Below the pieces are notes generated by a model, which saw nothing but the letters and a program-made list of their open reading frames with translations, had not been told where the DNA came from and did not search any database. A DNA stretch of 64,000 bases from CAZWVA01 sp964636885 (lineage in GTDB: Bacteria > Desulfobacterota_D > UBA1144 > Nemesobacterales > CSP1-2). A program made the position numbers and the translations under genes. The stretch covers positions 50,863 to 114,862 of the forward strand of contig CAZWVA010000001.1 in assembly GCA_964636885.1 (NCBI GenBank). The letters are read 5' to 3'. This document shows positions 43,826-52,249 of this stretch, in pieces (position 1 is the stretch's first letter; every line of letters begins with the position of its first letter).

Positions 43826-44726
43826 CGGAATCTCCCTCCGTGTATTTGATGAATATCTCTTCGAGTGAAGGGTCTTCTGTCCAGAAATCCAATATGTTGA
43901 ACCCGTTTTCCAACAGGGCTTTAATCACCCTTGTCTTATCCCTAGGTGATATAAGACACCTTAGGTTCCTTCCTCTAATCTCCGCGTCCTTTGCTCCGAG
44001 ATCCTCGACGAGTTTAATCCCCATTGGGCTCGGATTCTCGAGTACCACCTCTAGAATCGAGCCCATCTTAAGCCTGGTCCTTAGTCCTTCCAGTGTATCG
44101 AGTGCAACGATCCTTCCCCGAACCAGTATGGCTATCCTCTCGGCGAGCTCCTCTATGTAGCTCAGTATATGGGATGAGAGGAGGATGGTTTTCCCCCTTC
44201 TCTTTTCTTCCCTTATGAGCCTTTTAAAGGCGATCCTCCCCTCCGGGTCCAGGCTGATCGTGGGCTCGTCCAGTATGAGAATAGGAGGGTCGGAGATAAT
44301 CGCCTGTGCAAGGGCCAGCCTCTGGATCATTCCACCCGAGAGCGCTCCCACCTTCTTATTCCTCTGTTCCAGGATCCCCACGGCTCTAAGTACGTCTTCC
44401 GGTCTTTTGTTATTCGTGCCCCTTAGCTCGCTATAGAATTCTATGACCTCAAACACGCTGAGGTTTTCATGAAAGGAGATCCTCTGAGGAACGTATCCTA
44501 TCCTCTTTTTTATCTCCTTCTGGTTCTTGCTTACCTCTATATTATCAACGAGTATCCTCCCTTCGGTAGGATGTATAAGGCCTAGAACGGCATTTAGAAG
44601 CGTGGTCTTCCCCGCCCCGTTTGGACCGACTATGGCAAAGGTTTCGCCTCTTTGCACCTCAAGAGAGACCCCTTGGAGCGCCCTTGTGTTTCTATAATCC
44701 TTTACGAGGTTCTCAATCCTTATCAT
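43818..44726 (-). CDS. nosF: NosF ABC-type ATPase
   Basis: 302-residue ATPase partner of NosY. Walker A is GPNGAGKTT, the signature is LSGGMIQRLALAQA, Walker B is ILILDEP and the H-loop is LLSSH. A C-terminal domain (about 215-302) follows, as in NosF. It lies between nosD (14-bp overlap) and nosL. Loss blocks CuZ maturation in known organisms. Confidence 0.93.
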   Translation of the reverse strand: MIRIENLVKDYRNTRALQGVSLEVQRGETFAIVGPNGAGKTTLLNAVLGLIHPTEGRILVDNIEVSKNQKEIKKRIGYVPQRISFHENLSVFEVIEFYSELRGTNNKRPEDVLRAVGILEQRNKKVGALSGGMIQRLALAQAIISDPPILILDEPTISLDPEGRIAFKRLIREEKRRGKTILLSSHILSYIEELAERIAILVRGRIVALDTLEGLRTRLKMGSILEVVLENPSPMGIKLVEDLGAKDAEIRGRNLRCLISPRDKTRVIKALLENGFNILDFWTEDPSLEEIFIKYTEGDSDL

Positions 44727-46023
44727 TTTTCGTCCCTTCGTTAGTCCAAACGGGGTTCATTAGAGGATAAGGGTCTTCGATTTCAACGGGGTTTAGTACG
44801 GGAATAATCCTCTCTGCAAACTCAAGTGCCTTCATGCCGGGGCTTTCCATAAAGACCGTGAGGTCGGGGTAGCGCTTCATCAGATATGAAAGGAGCTTCA
44901 CCGGTTTGTAGGGGATGTCTCCGATTCCGTCTCCATCTAGATCGTATCCGTTATACCCCTTGTAGTCGCTCCAGTAGTTTCCGGTTGAGTCCTTAAAAAA
45001 CCGGTTTGTCGTGCGGTCTGTATCGGTCATCACCTGATACGTGTTGTCTAGAAAGTCGTTCCCATATATCGTATTATCGTTGGAGCTGGAAAACAGGTCA
45101 ATTGCCCAACCGTTTTGTAAAAACACGTTTCCGGTAAAAACGTTCCTATTGGCATCGTCCATAAAGACCCCCACCGTATTATTGGATATTATGTTTCCTC
45201 TGGCAAGTGTGTCGTTTAGGGATTTAAGAAGCATACCGAACCCGTTTGGACCGAGGTTGTTTTTAAAGGCGTTTTTTCTAAGAACGATGTTTTTAGAATA
45301 CATAATCGCGCTTCCGGTTCCGTTTCTCTCAAATGTGTTTTCCTCGAATGTGTTGTCATCCGAGTACATATAGTGTAGACCGTATCTCACGTTTCTCTCA
45401 CAGTGATTCCCTCTTATGGAGTTGCCGGGTGAGAACTCTACGTATATCCCATCCCTGTGCTTTACTATGTGGTTTCCCTCGATCGTGTTATTTGGCGACT
45501 TCCAGAGGTGAATCCCGTTTCCGTTTTCCTCTTCTGTCGTATAATCCGCTCTTCCATAAGACGTGTTATTCCTGATCGTGTTGCCGGAAGATGAGTAGAG
45601 GTATACGCCTATTATAACGTCCTCGAGTTTGTTCTCTTCGATTATGACCCCTCTTGAATTTGCTATCTTTATTCCGCTTTCGTCTTTTAGAAGATCGCCC
45701 CCACTTCTTCTTATAGTAAAGCCTTTAATCAAAACCCCGTCAGCCTCTATTCTTATGACGTCGCCCTTATATCCGCCGTCGATTACGGGTTGATTTTCCC
45801 CGATGAGAAACACCTTTTTATCTAGGACTATATTCTCCCTGTACACTCCTTCCTTAACGACTATCGTGTCGCCTTCGGCTGAGTTCCGGAGTGCTTCTGT
45901 GATTGAGGAATAGGCCGATCCTTTTCCTACGGTGATCTCCCCGGCAATTGATTCTGCCCGGAGAGCGATAAGGGAGATTAAGCCCGTAATTACTATAATC
46001 GCTTCTGCCTTGATTCGAGCCAT
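44713..46023 (-). CDS. nosD: NosD periplasmic copper-processing protein
   Basis: 436-residue periplasmic right-handed beta-helix protein essential for NosZ copper-site assembly. The N-terminus has a signal peptide (MARIKAEAIIVITGLISLIA). The body has tandem parallel beta-helix (PbH1/CASH) repeats such as NTIRNNTSYGRADYTTEEEN and NTIEGNHIVKHRDGIYVEFS. The C-terminal GYDLDGDGIGDIPYKPV is the NosD hallmark. It overlaps nosF and the upstream nosB-like gene. Confidence 0.94.
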   Translation of the reverse strand: MARIKAEAIIVITGLISLIALRAESIAGEITVGKGSAYSSITEALRNSAEGDTIVVKEGVYRENIVLDKKVFLIGENQPVIDGGYKGDVIRIEADGVLIKGFTIRRSGGDLLKDESGIKIANSRGVIIEENKLEDVIIGVYLYSSSGNTIRNNTSYGRADYTTEEENGNGIHLWKSPNNTIEGNHIVKHRDGIYVEFSPGNSIRGNHCERNVRYGLHYMYSDDNTFEENTFERNGTGSAIMYSKNIVLRKNAFKNNLGPNGFGMLLKSLNDTLARGNIISNNTVGVFMDDANRNVFTGNVFLQNGWAIDLFSSSNDNTIYGNDFLDNTYQVMTDTDRTTNRFFKDSTGNYWSDYKGYNGYDLDGDGIGDIPYKPVKLLSYLMKRYPDLTVFMESPGMKALEFAERIIPVLNPVEIEDPYPLMNPVWTNEGTKNDKD

Positions 46024-46607
46024 ACTATTATCGGTCCGAGTATAGCCGCAAAACCCATGAGTATTGCACCGGAGCCCGGAAGGCTTATAACCTTAAAGTT
46101 TGCGATCTGTTTTACCCCGATGATGTTCGGTGTAAAAGGATCCATTTTTATCGCGGCTTGTGGGTTGAGGTTGTGGCCATACTCATAGAGCCATCTGTAG
46201 AAGTCCCCTAGCATGAAGACCCCAAACAGGATAAATAGGATCCATCCTATAGTGGCGAAATGCCATCTTCCTACGATTGCAGAGAGGAGAGCAAGTACAC
46301 TAAAGGCGATGATCGTAAAGGGAAGCCACTTAAACTCCTTGAATTCGTCGGGTCTTATCTCGTGCATCCCTATATAGTGGTTAAGGGCGTTAATTATCTT
46401 GGGGGTATCGTTTGTTAGGTCGAGTTCCGGGTTATACTCCGTCAATTTGTTTGCGTATATGTACATCCTTACACCTTTCGGATACTGTGGGGCTACAAGC
46501 GTTACCGTCCATATTGGAAGGACTATGGCGGGTATAATAGAAAGAGCCGCAATAACTATAAGAATCCGAGCCTGCTTTGATAAGCGACCTGAAAGGACGT
46601 TGACCAT
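45993..46607 (-). CDS. nosB: NosB-like membrane protein of clade II nos cluster
   Basis: 204 residues with four helices (about 15-40, 95-120, 120-145 and 175-197) and a periplasmic loop containing YPKGVRMYIYANKLTEYNPE. Membrane proteins of this type sit between nosZ and nosD in clade II nos clusters (NosB in Wolinella); their role is not defined. Position and topology support the name. It overlaps nosD by 31 bp. A terminator-like hairpin lies between it and nosZ. Confidence 0.75.
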   Translation of the reverse strand: MVNVLSGRLSKQARILIVIAALSIIPAIVLPIWTVTLVAPQYPKGVRMYIYANKLTEYNPELDLTNDTPKIINALNHYIGMHEIRPDEFKEFKWLPFTIIAFSVLALLSAIVGRWHFATIGWILFILFGVFMLGDFYRWLYEYGHNLNPQAAIKMDPFTPNIIGVKQIANFKVISLPGSGAILMGFAAILGPIIVWLESRQKRL

Positions 46608-46640
46608 TTTCTTATGATACCTCCCTCAATAAAAAATTGA

Positions 46641-46680
46641 AGAGGGGAAGGGCGAAAAGAAAAAGGCCTCCCCTCCTCTA
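46641..46680 (-). terminator. Terminator/attenuator between nosZ and nosB
   Basis: On the minus strand a G-rich arm (GAGGAGGGGAGGCC) pairs with CCTTCCCCTCTTC across an A/T loop and is followed by AATTTTTT. It lies just after the nosZ stop and before the nosB start and probably lowers expression of the accessory genes relative to nosZ. Confidence 0.6.
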
Positions 46681-46685
46681 TTGGT

Positions 46686-48518
46686 TTACTTGGAGCCTTT
46701 AGAGGCTACTTCGATATAGCCCTGCATCTCTTGGTGGAGGGCCGAACAGAAGTTTGTGCAGTAAAAGGGATAGATACCCGGCTTCTCTGCGATCCACTTA
46801 ACCGTTTTCGTTTCCCCTGGATCTACCTGCATATCTATATTTGAGAAGTTGATCCCAAATCCATGCGTTATGTCGTTATCCTGTTCGATGTTTGTAACGT
46901 GGAAGTACACGGTGTCTCCCTCTTCAACCTTGATGATATCGGGTGTGAAGTGGCTTCTTATGGCGATCATGTAAACATCCACCTTATTCCCGTTTCTTTC
47001 AATGCGTGCCTGCTCTGGGCTCTTTATCATATTTGGGTCCTTGTTCTCCTCCAGCGGGTATATCTTCTGGGGGTTTACGAGTCTTGCGTTGATTATCTGA
47101 CCGTAGTGTGGCTCAACCTGGGTAGGAAAGTCAAGAAGCATTTCCATCTTCTTGCCCGTTATATCGATGAGCTGTGCGCTCTCCGGGTAGGAGGGGCCAA
47201 CAGGAAGGTATCTGTCCTTTGCCAGTTTATTCAAGGCGAGCATGTACTTACCCTCTGGGTGCACCGTATCTCCATGGGCGACGGCGAGGTGCCCTATGGC
47301 ATAGTAGACCGGGATCTTATCCACGACTTCCCATGTCCCAAGCTTCCACTTGGCAATCGCAGAATCTACAAAAAGGGATGTGTATGCGTATCCTTTGTCG
47401 TCAAACTGTGTATGAAGTGGACCAAGTCCTACAGGAACCTCGGCGACCCTAACGGATTCGTATTTGATTATCGGTATCCCCATGGCATCTCCGTCGAAGT
47501 CACCTTTCTTTATGGCCTCCTGCATCTTCTCAAAGCTGTGTACGACTGCTACAGCGGCGAGTTTCCCTCCACCGACTATATACTTCCCGTCAGGGGAGAC
47601 ATCTGCGCCGTGCGGGCTTTTCGGGGTGGGAAGAAGATACACTATACCCTTTACCTCTTGCGGGTCAATGACCTTGACTCCGTTAATCTCCTTGTATTTC
47701 CCCTCTTTAATCGCCTCTTCCGCGGCCTTCCAGTTTACGGCGGCAATAAAGTCTCTGTCTTTCTGGGAGGCCCCGACCTCTAGTTCCTTATACGCCATCT
47801 CGGTGTTGTAAGAGCTAAAGAACGCCCAGCCGTAGCTTACCTGCTTCCCGGCATCGGCCAGGTCGTAATCGAAGGGCGGCATCAGGATCTGAAAGGCGTT
47901 TTCCATGTGCCCTGTATTCTTATCCACACTTACAAAGGCGATTACACCCTTAAAGTTCTCCTTGTAGCTTTCTATTGAAACATCGCGGTTCGGTACGGGA
48001 ACCGAAAACCTGGTTGCACCGACCACGTATTCCGTGTTTGGTGTGACAAATGGGCTTGCGTGGTTTCCAGACACATTGGGAACTTGTATTATCTCCTCTG
48101 TGGTGAATGTCTTAAGATTTATGCGGGCTATTCGTGCGCTGTTATTGTCGTTTATAAAAAGCCATCTCCCGTCGTAATCTCCGTTTGTCTCCGAGAGGGC
48201 GGGGTGATGGGCGTCGCCCCAGGTGTAGCCACCCAGTATGCTTTTACTCTCTTCATCGATGCCCCATCCTATGGCTGGATCGGGTGTAAAAACTGGTATC
48301 ACCCTTAGTAGCCTTCCAGACGGAAGTCCATAGACCGCTATCTGACCGGAATGGCCACCTGAGAGAAAGGCATAGTAGCTATCGTACTTTCCCGGAGGGA
48401 CATAGACCTTTTCCGCCGGGCTCTCCTTTCCTTTACAGGCAAAGAGAAGCCCGATAAAGACAAAAAGGACGGAGAGACATAAAAAGCTCGCTCTGTTTCT
48501 AAGACTCATAGATCTCAT
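46686..48518 (-). CDS. nosZ: Nitrous-oxide reductase, clade II type
   Basis: Periplasmic copper enzyme reducing N2O to N2, 610 residues. The N-terminus is a Sec lipoprotein signal (FVFIGLLFAC, Cys28), not a Tat signal, as in clade II NosZ. The beta-propeller has the CuZ histidine motif GDAHHPALSETNGDYDG and further histidines (SPHGADVSPDGKY, GPLHTQFDDKG, AHGDTVHPEG). The C-terminal CuA domain has FYCTNFCSALHQEMQGYIEV with the Cys, His and Met ligands. ATG at 48518 follows AAGGAGG. It is the second gene after a lipoprotein cytochrome c. Confidence 0.96.
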   Translation of the reverse strand: MRSMSLRNRASFLCLSVLFVFIGLLFACKGKESPAEKVYVPPGKYDSYYAFLSGGHSGQIAVYGLPSGRLLRVIPVFTPDPAIGWGIDEESKSILGGYTWGDAHHPALSETNGDYDGRWLFINDNNSARIARINLKTFTTEEIIQVPNVSGNHASPFVTPNTEYVVGATRFSVPVPNRDVSIESYKENFKGVIAFVSVDKNTGHMENAFQILMPPFDYDLADAGKQVSYGWAFFSSYNTEMAYKELEVGASQKDRDFIAAVNWKAAEEAIKEGKYKEINGVKVIDPQEVKGIVYLLPTPKSPHGADVSPDGKYIVGGGKLAAVAVVHSFEKMQEAIKKGDFDGDAMGIPIIKYESVRVAEVPVGLGPLHTQFDDKGYAYTSLFVDSAIAKWKLGTWEVVDKIPVYYAIGHLAVAHGDTVHPEGKYMLALNKLAKDRYLPVGPSYPESAQLIDITGKKMEMLLDFPTQVEPHYGQIINARLVNPQKIYPLEENKDPNMIKSPEQARIERNGNKVDVYMIAIRSHFTPDIIKVEEGDTVYFHVTNIEQDNDITHGFGINFSNIDMQVDPGETKTVKWIAEKPGIYPFYCTNFCSALHQEMQGYIEVASKGSK

Positions 48519-48546
48519 CTTATTTACCTCCTTTTTATGCAGTTAA

Positions 48547-49020
48547 CTAGTCTTTTTCTTTATGTTGTTCGGTTTCCCCTTTTGCTTGGGAATCCTTCAT
48601 CCTAAAATACATGATGATTGCCTGGGCTTCTTCAGGAGTGACGTTCTGATTGGGCATCCTTACCATATATGTTGCGAGTAGCTCTCTGGCTATAGGATCC
48701 TTTTCGAGCATGACCTCTGGGTGAAGGATCTGATTTGCAATCCAATCGAGATTCCGTCTCTCCGTAACGCCGGCAAGATCAGGGCCTGTGCGTTTTCCCT
48801 GCCCGATTGTATGACATGCCGAACAGCCCTTGGTCTGAAATAGCTCTTCCCCTTTCTCTGCGAGTTCATGGTCGATTGGAGGGGGTGCCTTCGCCTCTTC
48901 CTCATGGGTTATCTCTTGCTTTGCCTCACCGACTTCTGTTCCCTCTTCTTCCTTGCCCTTACAGGATATCAGAATTACTAGGAGAACCGCAACGGCTAAC
49001 GTTAGGCCCTTTCTTCTCAA
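48547..49020 (-). CDS. Lipoprotein monoheme cytochrome c of nos operon
   Basis: 157-residue cytochrome c, likely electron donor to NosZ. The lipobox is LVILISC (Cys20), the heme site is CSACH (Cys66-His70), and the likely axial methionine is in YMVRMPNQNV. The linker before the heme domain is very rich in glutamate. It is first in the nos operon, directly behind the sigma-54 promoter, with 28 bp to nosZ. It resembles NosC-type cytochromes but is short. Confidence 0.9.
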   Translation of the reverse strand: MRRKGLTLAVAVLLVILISCKGKEEEGTEVGEAKQEITHEEEAKAPPPIDHELAEKGEELFQTKGCSACHTIGQGKRTGPDLAGVTERRNLDWIANQILHPEVMLEKDPIARELLATYMVRMPNQNVTPEEAQAIIMYFRMKDSQAKGETEQHKEKD

Positions 49021-49062
49021 TTGTCTTACCTCCTTTTTTCGACCGCTTTTCTAGGGAATATG

Positions 49063-49078
49063 TGCAATCCTTATGCCA
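49063..49078 (-). promoter_or_regulatory. Sigma-54 promoter of cytochrome c-nosZ operon
   Basis: On the minus strand TGGCATAAGGATTGCA, a full -24/-12 match, 43 bp before the cytochrome c start. Confidence 0.8.
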
Positions 49079-49122
49079 GATAGAAGACCCTGTAATCGTT
49101 GTATTTTAAAAAGTCCGAAGGG

Positions 49123-49146
49123 TGTAAGGTGTCGGATAATCTGACA
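49123..49146 (-). promoter_or_regulatory. 24-bp tripartite enhancer-like element, copy 3 (nos)
   Basis: On the minus strand TGTCAGA, 3-bp spacer, TCCGACA, then CCTTACA. 45 bp upstream of the nos sigma-54 promoter, in the same orientation and distance as copies 1, 2 and 4. Confidence 0.75.
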
Positions 49147-49153
49147 CTTATAT

Positions 49154-49167
49154 AGTGAGCGCTCACT
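49154..49167. promoter_or_regulatory. TetR-type operator beside nos enhancer
   Basis: Perfect 14-bp palindrome AGTGAGCGCTCACT between the tetR gene end and the nos enhancer element. The form is typical of TetR-family operators, so the adjacent TetR regulator may act here on nos expression. Confidence 0.55.
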
Positions 49168-49173
49168 CATCGG

Positions 49174-49779
49174 TTATGCCTCTAAAACCCTAATCGCTGA
49201 GTTTGCAACTTCGGCTATGGTTCTACCATAGTCAAGGCCAATGAGACCGCTATTAAAGAAGAGAATCGTTCTTGTTATCATTCCTATTACCATCGCCGCT
49301 CCCAGGTTCTCATCTATCTTTCTGAAATCTCCTTTTTCGATTCCAAGGCGTATTACTTCCACAAAGATATCTTTGGGTTTCGGCTTCTCTTCTGGAATCC
49401 TTCCCAGCTCTGTAAGGTGTGCTTCCATTATGTATGAGTATGCCTTAGGCTGGTTCTTTGCAAAATCAAAAAAGTTTTGAATTAGAACCCTTAGCTTCTC
49501 CTTTGGATCGGTGTAGTTGCTTGTGTTTTCTACTAGTTTTTCTCTAAACGTGTCCATATTGCTGATAAAAAGCTTAAGGGCAAGGTCATCTTTGCTTTTA
49601 AAGTGTTTGTATATGGTTCCCTCTGCTATACCGGCTTTTCTTGCTATCTCCCTCGTTGTAGTGCCTTTTATCCCCTTCTTTATGAACAGGCTAAGGGCGA
49701 TATTAAGTATCCTATTCTTTGAATCCAAGAGGCTTCTCTTCTTTCTAATGGCTCTTCTGGCAAGTGAGTGATTACCCAT
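49174..49779 (-). CDS. TetR-family regulator next to nos operon
   Basis: 201-residue repressor-type protein. The N-terminal DNA-binding domain is RILNIALSLFIKKGIKGTTT followed by REIARKAGIAEGTIYKHFKS. The C-terminal ligand domain is unassigned. It lies directly upstream of the nos operon in the same direction and has its own sigma-54 promoter and enhancer element, unusual for a TetR gene. A palindrome of TetR-operator type lies just after its stop, upstream of nos. A role in nos control is inferred from position. Confidence 0.9.
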   Translation of the reverse strand: MGNHSLARRAIRKKRSLLDSKNRILNIALSLFIKKGIKGTTTREIARKAGIAEGTIYKHFKSKDDLALKLFISNMDTFREKLVENTSNYTDPKEKLRVLIQNFFDFAKNQPKAYSYIMEAHLTELGRIPEEKPKPKDIFVEVIRLGIEKGDFRKIDENLGAAMVIGMITRTILFFNSGLIGLDYGRTIAEVANSAIRVLEA

Positions 49780-49797
49780 TCTTAATCGTTGACGAAT

Positions 49798-49813
49798 CGC
49801 AACCAGTGTGCCA
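49798..49813 (-). promoter_or_regulatory. Sigma-54 promoter of tetR
   Basis: On the minus strand TGGCACACTGGTTGCG, a full -24/-12 match, 19 bp before the tetR start codon. Confidence 0.75.
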
Positions 49814-49856
49814 GTTGGAAGGCTCGGCGATTATTGGATTTTGATATTAAGTGTGA

Positions 49857-49880
49857 TGTAAGATGTCAGGGAATCAGACG
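49857..49880 (-). promoter_or_regulatory. 24-bp tripartite enhancer-like element, copy 4
   Basis: On the minus strand CGTCTGA, 3-bp spacer, CCTGACA, then TCTTACA. 44 bp upstream of the tetR sigma-54 promoter. The first half is the most diverged among the copies. It also faces the nirK-like pseudogene on the plus strand. Confidence 0.65.
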
Positions 49881-49970
49881 GAATAATATTAAGTGTTTGC
49901 AACGACTGCCCTCTTGGGGGTACTGTTTTTTTGATAGAATTGGGGTTAATACCATTAGGAGGGTATAGCT

Positions 49971-50252
49971 ATGAAAAAGGGCGTTATAGAGATCTCATTC
50001 ATTCTAATATTGTCCGTTGTGTTTCTCGGAGTCTTCTAGGTTGCTAAACCCGGAAATCCAGAGACCCCTAGGGATGAAAAAAGCCCTGCTGCTCCCGTTG
50101 CAAATGTCACCATTGTCCTATACGGACCGGTATTGCTGAGGGACGCCTCGTATTTATCGGTGAGGGGGGAGGCATTGATGGAAAGGTAAATCCGGATTTA
50201 AAGGTAAAGCTCGGGGATGTGGTTCAAGTGATCCTCATCAATGGTGAGGGAT
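49971..50252 (+). pseudogene. 5' remnant of a nirK-like copper nitrite reductase gene
   Basis: After AGGAGGG, ATG opens MKKGVIEISFILILSVVFLG, a signal peptide ended by a stop (TAG). The same frame then gives APVANVTIVLYG, and one shift later GIAEGRLVFIGEGGGIDGKV then NPDLKVKLGDVVQVILINGE. This is the first cupredoxin segment of NirK-type nitrite reductases that start with an FIGxGGxIDG motif. Everything after about residue 95, including the copper sites, is gone; the sequence ends inside the 3' end of the convergent NnrS-like gene. Confidence 0.65.
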
Positions 50253-51347
50253 GTTTGGGTTTTTTATTGGCTTAGCCTCTCTCCTGCTCAAATATACGGT
50301 ATTTCCGAGAAAGAGAAGAATGGCAATGGCGTTAAGTAGACCTCCCCACTTGCGTCCTAATGGCCACTCTAGTAGATCCCCCGTTATCCGAAGGATCAAA
50401 GAGATGTGGAGTAGAGCGAGGTGTGCATAAAAGGGTAGATGAAGGGTTAAAAATCTCGGTAAACCCAGAACTGCCGGAAATATAACGGGTGCGTGTGCGA
50501 ATATCATCGAAAATACAAACCCGATAAAGATCGAATGTAATATGGCATCGTAGTAAAACCCCGATGTCATGCCTCCAAGGAAAACCTCCAACAGCCCACC
50601 TAATCCGAGCCACACGTAACCTATGATTAGGCTCAGGGCTATAAATCGGCTTAACCCTTCTTGGTTCACGGTACGTCGCGCGATATCAAAGCGTAAGAGC
50701 CATAGGGCCAAGGCGACCATTCCTATACCCGTAACCTGCACTCCAGCGCTAAAGGCTCTAGTTACCAGGATGACACCGAGTATAAAGAGAGAGGCGGCAA
50801 GGATAAAAGCCGCTTTACCCCTATTGGATATTTGAAGCATACGGCTGATCTCCAGTCTCTCTCCGGAGATGGTTAATACCAAGAATCCGATCCACCATAT
50901 AGCGACCTTATAGAAAGGGAACCCCAAGAGCCAAAGCCCGTTTCCTATGAGCCAGAAGGAGGCCCCGATCGTGATGACAACCGAGTAAAGGGTAAGGTGG
51001 TTATAAAAGATAACCGCTAGAAGGAATACCAAGCCGGCGCTACTTAGGGTCATAAGGGTTATTCCAAATGGGTCGGGTGTACCCGCTACTAATGCCAGAG
51101 CGCCCACTCCACTTAGAAGGGGAACCGCATACGCCCATCTGAGGTTTGAGGCCACCGCCCGCTCAAGACCTATAAGGGTTCCTAAGAAGCCAGAGACCAT
51201 AAGGGGGCCGTGGAAAGAAGGTAAGCTTAGCCTGAATAAAGGCAACTCCAATCCGAGGCGAAAAAGCCCCATCCAGAGCCCGATGAGAAGGGCAAAGCCT
51301 CCGAGGACCATTATGAGTAGGCGAAACCCTATTTTCTTCTCCTCCAT
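50238..51347 (-). CDS. NnrS-like membrane protein
   Basis: 369 residues with about 12 helices. SFHGPLMVSGFLGTLIGLER and the FAHAPVIFPAVLG segment resemble NnrS, a heme/copper membrane protein linked to protection from NO stress in denitrifiers. Conserved histidines lie in HGPLMVSGF, AILHSIFIGF and HAPVIFP. The start overlaps the cupin gene by 19 bp, and the stop lies on the nirK-like remnant of the other strand. Family assignment is likely but the sequence is a divergent member. Confidence 0.7.
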   Translation of the reverse strand: MEEKKIGFRLLIMVLGGFALLIGLWMGLFRLGLELPLFRLSLPSFHGPLMVSGFLGTLIGLERAVASNLRWAYAVPLLSGVGALALVAGTPDPFGITLMTLSSAGLVFLLAVIFYNHLTLYSVVITIGASFWLIGNGLWLLGFPFYKVAIWWIGFLVLTISGERLEISRMLQISNRGKAAFILAASLFILGVILVTRAFSAGVQVTGIGMVALALWLLRFDIARRTVNQEGLSRFIALSLIIGYVWLGLGGLLEVFLGGMTSGFYYDAILHSIFIGFVFSMIFAHAPVIFPAVLGLPRFLTLHLPFYAHLALLHISLILRITGDLLEWPLGRKWGGLLNAIAILLFLGNTVYLSRREAKPIKNPNIPHH

Positions 51348-51694
51348 ACGGGTCTTGTGTCGTTGGGTTCTCTCGATTTAATGAGAAGAAGAAGCATTAG
51401 GAGAGGGGTCTTGGCCTGTACGGCGTGTCTAAGTCCGGGAGACATGTTCACCCATGCCCCGGCCTGGGCCTCTATGGAATCCTCTCCCAGTTTAAGCCGT
51501 GCTTCCCCTTTGATTATATGGATGGTGGCCGGCATTAAGGAGGTGTGCTCTGAGAGTTCCTGTCCCTCATCAAAACCGAAGAGTATGGCCTTTAGATACT
51601 CATCGTTATGAAGGGTACGGCTTATAATGCCGTTTTTAGGGATCTCTCCAATCTCTTTGGATAGATCTCCAATATAGTTATAGTCATTACCCAT
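51329..51694 (-). CDS. Small cupin-domain protein
   Basis: 121-residue single-domain cupin. FDEGQELSEHTSLMPATIHI carries the first metal-binding motif in partial form (one His, one Glu), and a second strand set includes MSPGLRHAVQAKTPLLMLLL with a His. It may bind a metal and sense or bind a small ligand. It is translationally coupled to the NnrS-like gene and follows the CopD-type gene in the same direction, suggesting an NO- or nitrite-stress group. Confidence 0.8.
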   Translation of the reverse strand: MGNDYNYIGDLSKEIGEIPKNGIISRTLHNDEYLKAILFGFDEGQELSEHTSLMPATIHIIKGEARLKLGEDSIEAQAGAWVNMSPGLRHAVQAKTPLLMLLLLIKSREPNDTRPVWRRRK

Positions 51695-51713
51695 AGTCTA
51701 CCTCCATAGATCT

Positions 51714-52217
51714 TTAACTAAGCATTACGGCGCAGATGAGTACCATGATCCCTAAGAGGGCGTTTATCCTTGCAAGCCATGATACGTATCTTCGGTTCCT
51801 CTCTATTCTCAAATTGGAATCGGGGTTTGATGTGCCACTACCATGAAGGGCGATTAACCTGGGACCCAGGACGAAATCGTGGATAGCGCTTAAGACAAGC
51901 ATAATGGAGACGAGGATCGCCTTTACTGTAAGCGTCCTTCCAAAATAGGAAGAGAAGAGCGATCCACTTGAGATCATCTCCACGGTGACCCCGCGGTTTA
52001 GTGCGTTAAGCACACCGGTTACGAGCAATATGGGTACGGCTATCCAACTCACAGTCCGGAATCTCCTTGCGATGTTGGAGAGGATCTCTATGCGCTGATG
52101 GGGCTCCAGGTTTCTCAAAACCGGGACGATAACGAGAGCTATAAAGAACATTCCCCCCAGCCATATGATAGCAGAAAGGATGTGTATGAGGACAATCGAG
52201 TTATGAAAAAGGTTCAT
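51714..52217 (-). CDS. CopD-family membrane protein
   Basis: 167 residues with four helices: NSIVLIHILSAIIWLGGMFF, then TVSWIAVPILLVTGVLNALN, LTVKAILVSIMLVLSAIHDF and a last helix INALLGIMVLICAVMLS. This is the CopD/DUF2269-type fold, with a conserved His in helix 1 and another before the third loop. Start ATG at 52217 is chosen because the family starts at NLFHNS; an ATG at 52262 that overlaps the DUF488 gene would add 15 residues. Heme or copper binding is suggested for relatives but unproven here. Confidence 0.78.
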   Translation of the reverse strand: MNLFHNSIVLIHILSAIIWLGGMFFIALVIVPVLRNLEPHQRIEILSNIARRFRTVSWIAVPILLVTGVLNALNRGVTVEMISSGSLFSSYFGRTLTVKAILVSIMLVLSAIHDFVLGPRLIALHGSGTSNPDSNLRIERNRRYVSWLARINALLGIMVLICAVMLS

Positions 52218-52249
52218 GGTGATTCTCGCTCTTAGGTTCTTTCGGCTTT

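Noticed and set aside
49881..49970. Sigma-54 promoter for the nirK-like remnant
   Set aside because: A TTTGCA is present but the -24 GG is lacking at the required distance.
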